Below are positions 9,093 through 18,140 of a DNA stretch of 64,000 nt, piece after piece (position 1 is the stretch's first letter; each line of letters opens with the position of its first letter). Source of the stretch: Pelomonas sp937871895 (GTDB lineage Bacteria; Pseudomonadota; Gammaproteobacteria; Burkholderiales; Burkholderiaceae_C); the NCBI RefSeq assembly GCF_046348265.1, contig NZ_JAXMEO010000007.1; one strand, written 5' to 3'. The position numbers and the translations under genes were made by a program. The notes under the pieces are model-generated. The model searched no databases, was not told the DNA's origin, and saw nothing but the letters and a program-made list of their open reading frames with translations.

Positions 9093-9131
9093 GCCGGCCC
9101 GCAAAGCAAACGGGCCGGCATGGCCGGCCCG
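9093..9131. repeat. Intergenic palindrome, three copies of a 9-mer
   Basis: GCCGGCCCG (9093-9101) pairs perfectly with CGGGCCGGC (9111-9119) over a 9-base loop. A further GCCGGCCCG follows at 9123-9131, so two alternative hairpins can form. It sits between the TPR gene (ending 9168, minus) and the esterase start (9048). With no U-run on either side it is not a canonical terminator, though it could slow transcription. Confidence 0.6.
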
Positions 9132-9167
9132 TGGGTCAGTGTGCGCAGGCGGGTGCCGGTGGGCGGC

Positions 9168-10043
9168 TTACCAGTCGCCGCCTCCGCCGCCATCGCTGCC
9201 GCCAAAGTCGCCCCCGCCGCCGCCGGCATCCCAGCTGTCGCCGCTGCCGAAGTCGATGTCGCGTGAGGCCAGGTCGTTGGCGGCACCCAGGTCGTGCCCG
9301 CTCCCTTCAAAGGCGCCACCGGGGGCATAGCCATCGCCGCGCGAGGCGGTGTGGTCACCACCGCCATGCAGCATGCGCTCGGCCAGCATGCCGGCGGCCA
9401 CGCCGCCAGCCGCAGCCAGGCCCACGCCCATCAGGCCGGGGCCGTTGCTCGGCGCTGCGCCTGGGCCGTAGCCGCCCATGGGCATGGCGCCGGCACCGCC
9501 GTAGCCAGGCATGGGCATGCCGGCCGGTGCGGCGGCGCGACGGCGCATCCAGCGCGCGGCCAGGCCGATGAAGAGCACCGAGCCGCCAAGCAACACCCAG
9601 AGCGGCACACCGCCGCCTTCATGGCTGGAGGGAGCCGGTGCTGGCGCCCTGGTGGTGACGGGGGCGGCGGCGGGCGCCGGAAGTTGGGCCGGCGCGGCGG
9701 CCGTGGTGCCGCCTTGGGCACGGTCCAGCAGGCGCTCAAACTCGGTGAACTTGGCGCGGTCCACGGTCTTGAGATCGGGGTCGTTCAGGCGCACCAGGCG
9801 GGCTTGTTCGGCGGCATCCGTGAACTTGCGCTGGCGCGCCAGGATCTCGGCCAGCACGTAGTGGGCCTTGGCACTGCCGGGCTTGGCCTCGACGACCTCG
9901 CGCATCATCTGCTCGGCGCGGGGGTAGTCGCCCTGGTTGGCGGCGGCGCGCACCTCGTCGACCGAGGGCAGCGCAAACGCCAGCTGCGCGCTGAGCGAGA
10001 GCGCGGCAAGCAGGCCAACGAGAAACGTGGGGCGGGAGGTCAT
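9168..10043 (-). CDS. Membrane protein with TPR-like N-terminus and Gly-rich tail
   Basis: A 291-residue protein with a signal peptide (about 1-22, ending FALPS). A periplasmic TPR-like region (about 25-105) contains AANQGDYPRAEQMMREVV and YVLAEILARQRKFTDAAEQA helices. A Pro/Ala linker and one TM (VPLWVLLGGSVLFIGLAARW) follow, then a long Gly/Ala/Met-rich tail ending in Asp/Gly/Trp repeats. The ATG at 10043 has AGGA about ten bases upstream; 10052 is an alternative. Such proteins are common and mostly uncharacterised; the TPR part suggests protein-protein contact. I do not assign a pathway. Confidence 0.75.
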   Translation of the reverse strand: MTSRPTFLVGLLAALSLSAQLAFALPSVDEVRAAANQGDYPRAEQMMREVVEAKPGSAKAHYVLAEILARQRKFTDAAEQARLVRLNDPDLKTVDRAKFTEFERLLDRAQGGTTAAAPAQLPAPAAAPVTTRAPAPAPSSHEGGGVPLWVLLGGSVLFIGLAARWMRRRAAAPAGMPMPGYGGAGAMPMGGYGPGAAPSNGPGLMGVGLAAAGGVAAGMLAERMLHGGGDHTASRGDGYAPGGAFEGSGHDLGAANDLASRDIDFGSGDSWDAGGGGGDFGGSDGGGGGDW

Positions 10044-10133
10044 GGGACACATCCTGTGTGAGCGGCGCGTCCACACGGACGCGAGCCAAAGATACGTCCG
10101 CCACGCGGAATATCAAGAGGTCATGGCGCCGAC

Positions 10134-11768
10134 TCAGGACGACGATTGATGCCGGATGAATTCCGCTGCCCGCTCGCCAATCATCATGGCCGGCGCATTG
10201 GTGTTGCCGCTCACCAGGGAGGGCATCACCGAGGCGTCCACCACACGCAGGCCCTCGAGACCGTGCACGCGCAGCGCGGGGTCCACCACGGCCATGTCGT
10301 CCTGGCCCATCTTGCAACTGCCGACCGGGTGGTAGATGGTGTCGGCACGGGCGCGGATCAGGGCTTCGATTTCATCGTCGGTCTGGGCCTCCGCTGTCCA
10401 GAGCTCACGCGTCCAGTGCGCCTTGAGCGCGGGGGCGTGCATCAATTTGCGGGTCAGCTTGTAGCCCTCGACGAGCTGCGGCAGGTCGTCGGGGTGCTGG
10501 AAGAAAGCCGGGTCGATGAGCGGCGCGTCGCCTGCCCGTGGGCTGGCCAGGCGCACGCTGCCCCGGCTCTTGGGGCGCAGCACGCAGACGTGGCAGGTGA
10601 TGCCGTGGCCCCAATGCAGTCGCCGCGCGTGGTTCTCGACCAGGGCCACCAGCAGGTGCAGCTGGATGTTGGGCGTGGCGTGCGCAGGCGAGGTGCGCAG
10701 GAAGCCGCCGGCCTCGGCGATATTGCCCGCCAGCAAGCCGCGTCGCTCGCGGCGGTAGCGCGCCACGTCGCGCGCGAACTGGGCGCTGCCGGCGAGCGAG
10801 ATGCCCAGCGTGTTCAGGTCGTCGGATTCGAAGCCGAAGACGAAGTCCGGATGGTCTTGCAGGTTGGCGCCGACGCCGGGCAGGTGGTGCAGCACGGGCA
10901 GGCCCAGCGCCTGCAGGTGCGCGGCCGGTCCCACGCCCGACAGCATCAGCAACTGCGGCGACTGGATGGCCCCGGCCGCCAGCACCACCTCGCGCCGGGC
11001 GCGCAGTCGGCGCAGCAAGCCACCCTCGCGCACTTCGACGCCCACCGCCCGCCGGCCGTCAAACAGCACACGCTGCACCTGCACCCCGCAGCGCACTTGC
11101 AGGTTGGCGCGCACGCCCATGTGGGGCCGCAGGTAGGCGCGCGCGGCGCTCCAGCGCTCGCCCAGGTGCTGGGTGGTCTGGTAGAGGCCGAGGCCTTCCT
11201 GCGTCTCGCCGTTGAAGTCGGCGTTGATGGGGTGACCGCACTGGCGCGCGGCCTCCAGCCAGCGTTGCTGGAAGGGGTTGTCGCTGCGCAGATCGCTGAC
11301 ATGCAGGGGGCCGTCTTGGCCGTGCAGCGGCGCGCCCAGGCGTTCGTTGGCCTCGCTGCGGATGAAGTAGGGCAACACGTCATCCCAGGCCCAGCCGGAG
11401 GCGCCTTGGGCGGCCCAACCGTCGTAGTCCTCGCGCTGGCCGCGCAGGTAGACCATGGCATTGATGCCCGACGAGCCGCCCAGCATCTTGCCGCGCGGCA
11501 CATAGCCGCGCCGGCCGTTAAGCCCGGGCTGCGGCACGGTCTCGAAGCCGTAGTTGTGCAACTTGGTGGGCACCATCAGCACGGCGCCGGCGGGTACGGT
11601 GCCGAGCCAGTTGGTGACGTCGGCGCCGGCTTCGAGCACCAGCACCTGCAGGGTCGGGTCTTCGCTCAGACGACCGGCCAGGGCCGAGCCCGCAGAGCCA
11701 CCGCCCACGACGATCACGTCATGCGTTTCGTCGAAGGGCGGCAGCGGAGAGTTCAGGGTGAGAGCCAT
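10134..11768 (-). CDS. GMC-family FAD oxidoreductase (choline/alcohol dehydrogenase type)
   Basis: A 544-residue flavoprotein of the glucose-methanol-choline family. An N-terminal dinucleotide fold, VIVVGGGSAGSALAGRLSE, is at residues about 20-38. GMC signature 1 is around PRGKMLGGSSGINAMVYLRG, signature 2 around LMLSGVGPAAHLQALG, and the catalytic His in TIYHPVGSCKMG precedes the C-terminal FAD contact. It oxidises an alcohol; choline, alkanols or polyethylene glycol are all handled by close relatives, and the substrate cannot be read here. It stands alone between purH and the TPR gene, with 78 bases separating it from purH. Confidence 0.9.
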   Translation of the reverse strand: MALTLNSPLPPFDETHDVIVVGGGSAGSALAGRLSEDPTLQVLVLEAGADVTNWLGTVPAGAVLMVPTKLHNYGFETVPQPGLNGRRGYVPRGKMLGGSSGINAMVYLRGQREDYDGWAAQGASGWAWDDVLPYFIRSEANERLGAPLHGQDGPLHVSDLRSDNPFQQRWLEAARQCGHPINADFNGETQEGLGLYQTTQHLGERWSAARAYLRPHMGVRANLQVRCGVQVQRVLFDGRRAVGVEVREGGLLRRLRARREVVLAAGAIQSPQLLMLSGVGPAAHLQALGLPVLHHLPGVGANLQDHPDFVFGFESDDLNTLGISLAGSAQFARDVARYRRERRGLLAGNIAEAGGFLRTSPAHATPNIQLHLLVALVENHARRLHWGHGITCHVCVLRPKSRGSVRLASPRAGDAPLIDPAFFQHPDDLPQLVEGYKLTRKLMHAPALKAHWTRELWTAEAQTDDEIEALIRARADTIYHPVGSCKMGQDDMAVVDPALRVHGLEGLRVVDASVMPSLVSGNTNAPAMMIGERAAEFIRHQSSS

Positions 11769-11846
11769 GCCCTCACGCTAGCGCTGAACGCGCCCGCTTC
11801 CCAGCGGAATGGCCCGCGCTTAGGGACGGGCCTCTACTTCAACAGC

Positions 11847-13424
<1,578 letters not shown>

Positions 13425-13442
13425 GGGGGTCTTCTTGAGTTT

Positions 13443-13694
13443 TCAGGCGAGGTTGTGATCGATCAGCTTGCGGCGCAGGGTGTTGCGGTTGATGCCTAGC
13501 CACTGCGCGGCCTTGCTCTGGTTGCCGCCGGCTTCGCGCATGACGATCTCAAAGAGCGGCTTCTCGACCAGCTTGACCAGCATTTCGTGCATGGAGTGCG
13601 GCTCCTGCCCGTCGAGGTCGCGGAAGAAGGCTTCGAGGTTGTCGCGCACGCAGGCGTCGATGGGGTCGGGCGGTGTGTTCTTGGTGGCGCTCAT
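13443..13694 (-). CDS. fis: Fis-family DNA-binding protein
   Basis: An 83-residue nucleoid-associated protein. The C-terminal helix-turn-helix is typical: GGNQSKAAQWLGINRNTLRRKL. The N-terminal acidic/dimerisation helix (CVRDNLEAFFRDLDG) is shorter than in E. coli Fis (98 residues), as in other betaproteobacteria. I choose the ATG at 13694 (MSATKNTPPD). An ATG at 13757 would overlap dusB by 41 bases and add a Pro-rich leader. It sits between dusB and purH. Fis-type proteins bend DNA and modulate rRNA promoters; the role in this lineage is less studied. Confidence 0.9.
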   Translation of the reverse strand: MSATKNTPPDPIDACVRDNLEAFFRDLDGQEPHSMHEMLVKLVEKPLFEIVMREAGGNQSKAAQWLGINRNTLRRKLIDHNLA

Positions 13695-13716
13695 GGCAGG
13701 CGGAGTTGGCGCAGGT

Positions 13717-14778
13717 TCAAGCGGCGCAGGATTCGAGGTCTTGCGCGTCGTCGTCATTGGCTGCCAGGGCGGCGGGCAGCCGGTCGTGCGTCTGGCCGAG
13801 GGTATCGAACCAGTCGCGGAGCGCCTGTAACTGCTGGTCGCAGCGCTCCAAGGTGTTCATGTGCTGGCGGAAGGCCTCGCCCCCGGGCAGGCCGCGCACG
13901 GCCCAACCGATGTGCTTGCGGGCACTGCGCACGCCGCTTTGTTCGCCATAGAGGCCGTAGTGGTCGTGCAGGTGTTCGGTGAGAACGTCGCGGGCTTCCT
14001 GTACGGTCGGCACGGGCAGGTGCTCGCCGGTGGCCAGGTAGTGCGCCACCTCACGGAAGATCCAGGGCCGGCCCTGGGCGGCGCGGCCGATCATCAAGGC
14101 ATCGGCGCCGGTGTAGGCCAGCACGGCGCGGGCTTTCTCGGGTGAGTCGATGTCGCCGTTTGCAACGACGGGGATCTTGATCGCGGCCTTGACGGCGGCG
14201 ATGGTGTCGTATTCAGCCAGGCCCTTGTAGCCCTGCTCGCGCGTGCGGCCGTGGATGGTCAGCATCGCGATGCCGGCCGCCTCGAAGGCGCGGGCCAGAC
14301 GCAGGGCATTGCGCTCTTCCAGGCTCCAGCCCGTGCGCATCTTGAGCGTGACGGGCACGCCGCGCGGCTCGCACACGGCCACCACGGCTTGCACGATCTC
14401 CAATGCCAGCGCCTCGTTGCGCATCAGCGCCGAGCCCGCCCATTTGTTGCAGACCTTCTTGGCCGGGCAGCCCATGTTGATGTCGATGATCCGGGCGCCG
14501 CGCTCGATGTTGTAGGCAGCGGCCTCGGCCATCATGGCGGCGTCGGTGCCGGCAATCTGCACGGCGATGGGGCCGGGCTCGCCGGTGTGGTCGGCGCGGC
14601 GCGAGGTCTTGAGGCTGCCCCAGAGCTCCTTGCGCGAGGTCACCATCTCGCTGACCGCATAGCCGGCGCCCAGGCGCCGGCAGAGCTGGCGGAAGGGGCG
14701 GTCTGTCACCCCGGCCATCGGCGCCACGAAGAGGCGGTTGGGCAGAGTGAAGGGGCCGAGTTGGAAACCGGGGGGCAC
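13717..14778 (-). CDS. dusB: tRNA-dihydrouridine synthase B
   Basis: A 353-residue FMN-dependent enzyme that reduces specific uridines in the tRNA D-loop. The TIM-barrel start FVAPMAGVTDRPFRQLCRRL, the IDINMGCPAKKVCNKWAGS motif with the catalytic Cys, LKMRTGW, TIHGRTREQGY and NGDI are all present. The frame is open to 15150, but nothing upstream of residue VPPGFQLGPFTLPNR looks like the family, so I take the GTG at 14778. The C-terminal tail is about 25 residues longer than in E. coli DusB. First gene of the dusB-fis-purH run; it is divergent from the YqaA-like gene. Confidence 0.95.
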   Translation of the reverse strand: MPPGFQLGPFTLPNRLFVAPMAGVTDRPFRQLCRRLGAGYAVSEMVTSRKELWGSLKTSRRADHTGEPGPIAVQIAGTDAAMMAEAAAYNIERGARIIDINMGCPAKKVCNKWAGSALMRNEALALEIVQAVVAVCEPRGVPVTLKMRTGWSLEERNALRLARAFEAAGIAMLTIHGRTREQGYKGLAEYDTIAAVKAAIKIPVVANGDIDSPEKARAVLAYTGADALMIGRAAQGRPWIFREVAHYLATGEHLPVPTVQEARDVLTEHLHDHYGLYGEQSGVRSARKHIGWAVRGLPGGEAFRQHMNTLERCDQQLQALRDWFDTLGQTHDRLPAALAANDDDAQDLESCAA

Positions 14779-14865
14779 AGAGGTCTGCTCAAAAAAGAGG
14801 CAGGAGTATAGCGAGGTGGCCTGACGCGCCCTGGGCCTTGCGGCCGGGCCGCACAATCCCTCGTC

Positions 14866-15363
14866 ATGGAAGCTTGGCTCAGCCATTTCGTGCAGGACCT
14901 GCTGGCGGCCTTGGCGCTGCCGCAGGTGGGCTTGGTGGCGGTCTTCGTCGTCGCCTTCATCTCGGCGACGCTGCTGCCGCTGGGGTCGGAGCCGGCGGTC
15001 TTCCTGGTGGTCAAGGCGGATCCGGCCATGTTCTGGCCGGCGGTGCTGGTCGCCACGGTTGGCAACACGCTGGGTGGCGTCACGTCCTGGTGGGTCGGCT
15101 ACGGCGCCGAACGCGCCTACGAGGGCGCGACGCACCACGCCCCCAAACACCCGCGCGCGCTGGCCTGGCTGGAGCGTTTTGGCCCCAAGGCCTGTTTGCT
15201 GTCGTGGCTGCCCGTGGTGGGCGACCCGCTGTGTGCGGTGGCCGGGTGGCTGCGCTTGCCCTTTTGGCCCTGCGTGGGCTGGATGGCGCTGGGCAAGCTC
15301 CTGCGCTTCATCGTCTACACGGCCGCCTTGTTGTGGCTGATCCCGGAGTCCTGGTTCTCATGA
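14866..15363 (+). CDS. YqaA-family (DedA/SNARE-associated-like) membrane protein
   Basis: A 165-residue inner-membrane protein with about four to five hydrophobic segments. LPLGSEPAVF and GNTLGGVTSWWVGYG are the signatures of the small YqaA branch of the DedA/VTT superfamily, whose larger members move phospholipids or undecaprenyl phosphate between leaflets. The function of YqaA itself is not established. The stop overlaps the start of the M32 carboxypeptidase gene by four bases (ATGA), so the two are translated from one message. Confidence 0.85.
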   Translation: MEAWLSHFVQDLLAALALPQVGLVAVFVVAFISATLLPLGSEPAVFLVVKADPAMFWPAVLVATVGNTLGGVTSWWVGYGAERAYEGATHHAPKHPRALAWLERFGPKACLLSWLPVVGDPLCAVAGWLRLPFWPCVGWMALGKLLRFIVYTAALLWLIPESWFS

Positions 15364-16853
15364 GCATTGCCGCCTACGCCGATCTCGCCGCCCGCCAGCT
15401 CCGCAGCTGGCGCTTCATCCACTTGCAGGCGCTGGCCCAGTGGGACCAGGCCACCAACATGCCGCCCGCCGGCAACGAGGCGCGCAGCCTGGCCCTGGCC
15501 GAGCTGGACGGCCTGCTGCACAGCATGGCCACCGACCCGGCCTTGCCCGGCCTGATGGGCGTTGCCGAGGGCGAGCCGCTCGACGACTTGCAGCGTGCCA
15601 ACCTGCGCGAGATCCGCCGCGCCTGGCGCTCGGCCAATGCGCTGCCCGCGAGCCTGGTGTCGGCCAAGACCCTGGCCAACGCGCGCTGCGAGCACGCCTG
15701 GCGCACGCAGCGCCCCGCGAACGACTGGGCCGGCTTTGCGCCCAACCTGCGCGAGGTGCTGGCGCTGGCGCGGCAGGAGGCCGAGTGCCTGTCACAAAGC
15801 AGTGGGCTCTCAAAGTACGACGCCTTGCTCGACCTGTACGAGCCTGGCATGCGCAGCGCCGAGGTGGCGCGTGTGTTTGGCGAGTTGCGCCGCTGGCTGC
15901 CGGGCTTGATCCGCGACGTGGTGGCCCGCCAGGCGAACGAGACCCTTGTGCAGCCGGTCGGCCCCTTTGCGTTGGATGCGCAAAAGGCGTTGGGCGGTGA
16001 CGTGATGGCGCTGCTGGGCTTCAACTTCGACGCCGGCCGGCTTGACGTCAGCACGCACCCTTTCTGCGGCGGCGTGCCCGAGGACGTACGCATGACCACG
16101 CGCTACCGCGAGGGTGACCTGCTGCAGGCTTTGATGGGCACCATCCACGAGACCGGGCACGGCCGCTACGAGCAAGGCCTGCCGCGCGAGCTGCTCGGCC
16201 AGCCTGTGGCGCGCGCGCGTTCCATGGGCCTGCACGAAAGCCAGAGCCTGAGCTTCGAGATGCAGCTGGGCAGCCACCCAGCCTTTGCCGGCTTGCTGGC
16301 GCCACTGCTGGTCAAGCACTTCGGCGATCAGCCGGCCTTCGAGCCCGGCAACCTGCACCGCTTGCTGACGCGCGTGAGCCCGGGGCTGATCCGCGTCGAG
16401 GCCGATGAGGTGACCTACCCGGCCCACGTGATCCTGCGCTTCGAGATCGAGCGTGCCTTGATCGAGGGCGAGGCCGAGGTGGACGACCTGCCCGCGCTGT
16501 GGGACGCCGGCATGCAGGCGCTGCTGGGCCTGGACACGCGGGGCAATTTCAAGGACGGGCCGATGCAGGACATCCACTGGCCCAGCGGCGCGTTTGGCTA
16601 CTTCCCCTGCTACACGCTCGGGGCCATGTACGCCGCCCAGTGGTTTGCCGCCATGCGGCGTGAGCGGCCGGGCCTGGATGCCGACATCGCCGGTGGGCGT
16701 TTGAACGTCGTGTTCGACTGGCTCTCAAGCCACATCTGGCAGGCGGCCAGCCGCTACGAGACGCCGGAGCTGGTGCAGCGCGCCAGTGGCGAGGCGCTGA
16801 ACCCGGCGCACTTCGAGGCGCATCTGCGCGCCCGCTATCTGGGGCAACGCTGA
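15360..16853 (+). CDS. M32 metallocarboxypeptidase (thermostable carboxypeptidase Taq type)
   Basis: A 497-residue zinc carboxypeptidase that removes C-terminal residues from short peptides. The mostly helical fold is evident. The HEXXH zinc motif is HETGH near residue 262, with the third ligand Glu in the following LHESQSLSFE stretch near residue 292. DVRMTTRY and HWPSGAFGYFPCYTLG are family blocks. The ATG at 15360 is coupled to the upstream gene. The stop codon TGA is itself the first three bases of a 146-bp palindrome. Confidence 0.94.
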   Translation: MSIAAYADLAARQLRSWRFIHLQALAQWDQATNMPPAGNEARSLALAELDGLLHSMATDPALPGLMGVAEGEPLDDLQRANLREIRRAWRSANALPASLVSAKTLANARCEHAWRTQRPANDWAGFAPNLREVLALARQEAECLSQSSGLSKYDALLDLYEPGMRSAEVARVFGELRRWLPGLIRDVVARQANETLVQPVGPFALDAQKALGGDVMALLGFNFDAGRLDVSTHPFCGGVPEDVRMTTRYREGDLLQALMGTIHETGHGRYEQGLPRELLGQPVARARSMGLHESQSLSFEMQLGSHPAFAGLLAPLLVKHFGDQPAFEPGNLHRLLTRVSPGLIRVEADEVTYPAHVILRFEIERALIEGEAEVDDLPALWDAGMQALLGLDTRGNFKDGPMQDIHWPSGAFGYFPCYTLGAMYAAQWFAAMRRERPGLDADIAGGRLNVVFDWLSSHIWQAASRYETPELVQRASGEALNPAHFEAHLRARYLGQR

Positions 16854-16996
16854 ACAAGTCCCTCGCAGCGCGCGCATCCTCGAGTTCGGGTGGTCTGCGT
16901 CGTTGCAAATGCTCGCGATACCTACGGGTATCGCTGTGCTTTGCGCCTAGCACCCCATCCCGAATCGAGGCGCGCGCATCTGCGGGGACTTATTCA
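16851..16996. repeat. Long imperfect palindrome at convergent gene ends
   Basis: TGAACAAGTCC at 16851 is mirrored by GGACTTATTCA ending at 16996. The centre is a perfect hairpin, GCGATACC-TACG-GGTATCGC, at 16915-16934. Between centre and ends the arms continue as AGCGCGCGCAT, CTCGAGTTCGGG and similar against their near-complements. The left end supplies the stop codon of the M32 gene, and the right end stops 9 bases before the end of the opposing membrane-protein gene. It could serve as a two-way terminator, or be a member of a dispersed repeat family that settles at gene ends. Confidence 0.75.
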
Positions 16997-17004
16997 ACGT
17001 CGCC

Positions 17005-17190
17005 CTAGAGCAGCAGCGCCAGTCTTTCGAGGATCAAGGCGCCGAAGAAGGCCAGGGCGGCAATCAGCGTCCACTTGACGATGACGAGGCCGATCCGGCG
17101 CCAGCGCGGCTGGCGCGTGGCAATGGACATCGCAAAGCAGATGACGGCCGCAAACAGCAGCAGGCCGATGACAAGGCGGGCGATCATCAT
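17005..17190 (-). CDS. Small two-TM membrane protein of unknown function
   Basis: About 61 residues starting MMIARLVIGLLLFAAVICF. Two hydrophobic helices (residues 4-20 and about 37-58) flank a basic loop, ATRQPRWRR. It starts 10 bases after the lpxC stop on the same strand and so is likely co-transcribed with it. No recognisable family. The open frame extends upstream into lpxC, but the paired ATGs at 17190/17187 fit the membrane-protein layout. The ribosome site is weak. Confidence 0.55.
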   Translation of the reverse strand: MMIARLVIGLLLFAAVICFAMSIATRQPRWRRIGLVIVKWTLIAALAFFGALILERLALLL

Positions 17191-17200
17191 GGGCGGAGTC

Positions 17201-18136
17201 TCACCAGGCCGGGGCCAGTTGTGCAAAGCCGGCCGGGGCTTCGCGCTCGTGCTCGAAGCTGACCAGCTCATAGGCTTCTGAATCCGCCAGCAGGGCACGC
17301 AGCAACTTGTTGTTGAGCGCGTGGCCGCCCTTGAAGGAGGTGTAGGCCGCCAGCAGCGGGTGGCCGGCGACCTGCATGTCGCCGATGGCGTCGAGGATCT
17401 TGTGCTTGGCGAATTCGTCGTCGTAGCGCAGGCCGTCGCTGTTGAGCACGCGGTAGTCGTCCACGACGATGGCGTTGTCCATCGAGCCGCCGAGCGTCAG
17501 CCCGCGTGAGCGCATCAGTTCGATGTCCGAGGTCATGCCAAAGGTGCGTGCACGGGCGATCTCCTTCTTGTAGAGACCCGAGCCCATGTCGAAGTGCACC
17601 TGCTGGCCCGTCGCGGCGACGGCGGGGTTGTCGAACTCGATCTGGAATTCGAGCGTGTAGCCGTGGTGGGGTTCGAGGCGTGCCCACATCAGCTTCTTGC
17701 CTTCGCCCTGGCGCACCTCGACGGTCTTCTTCACGCGCAGGAACTTCTTGGGTGCGTTCTGCAGTTCGATGCCGGCGGACTGCAGCAGGAAGACGAAGCT
17801 GGCCGCCGAGCCGTCGAGGATGGGGACCTCGTCGGCATTGATGTCGATGTAGAGGTTGTCGAGCCCGAGGCCCGCGCAGGCCGAGAGCAGGTGCTCGATG
17901 GTCTGGACCTTGGGGCCGCTCGGGTCACCGCCGGGGCTGATGGTGGTGGCCATGCGCGTGTCGCAGACGCTGCTGGCCGACACCGGGATGTCCACCGGCG
18001 GGCAGAGGTCGACGCGGCGGAACACGATGCCGGTGTCGGGGGCTGCCGGACGCAGCACCAGTTCGACCTTCTGACCGCTGTGGATCCCGACGCCAACGGC
18101 TCGCGTCAGGGCCTTGAGGGTGCGCTGTCTGACCAT
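17201..18136 (-). CDS. lpxC: UDP-3-O-acyl-N-acetylglucosamine deacetylase LpxC
   Basis: A 311-residue cytoplasmic zinc amidase, the first committed step of lipid A synthesis. The zinc ligands are visible: His in TIEHLLSACAGLG, and His and Asp in FAKHKILDAIGD; the catalytic-base His is in FKGGHALNNK. It starts at the ATG at 18136 (MVRQRTLKALTRAVGVGIHSG), matching E. coli LpxC in length (305). As in most proteobacteria it closes the dcw cluster, but here a sensor kinase gene intervenes after ftsZ and ends only 4 bases before lpxC starts. lpxC is therefore probably transcribed with the kinase. Confidence 0.98.
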   Translation of the reverse strand: MVRQRTLKALTRAVGVGIHSGQKVELVLRPAAPDTGIVFRRVDLCPPVDIPVSASSVCDTRMATTISPGGDPSGPKVQTIEHLLSACAGLGLDNLYIDINADEVPILDGSAASFVFLLQSAGIELQNAPKKFLRVKKTVEVRQGEGKKLMWARLEPHHGYTLEFQIEFDNPAVAATGQQVHFDMGSGLYKKEIARARTFGMTSDIELMRSRGLTLGGSMDNAIVVDDYRVLNSDGLRYDDEFAKHKILDAIGDMQVAGHPLLAAYTSFKGGHALNNKLLRALLADSEAYELVSFEHEREAPAGFAQLAPAW

Positions 18137-18140
18137 GCGC

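Noticed and set aside
11811..11832. GGCCCG/CGGGCC hairpin after purH as a terminator
   Set aside because: The stem is only six bases with a ten-base loop and no U-run on the minus strand.
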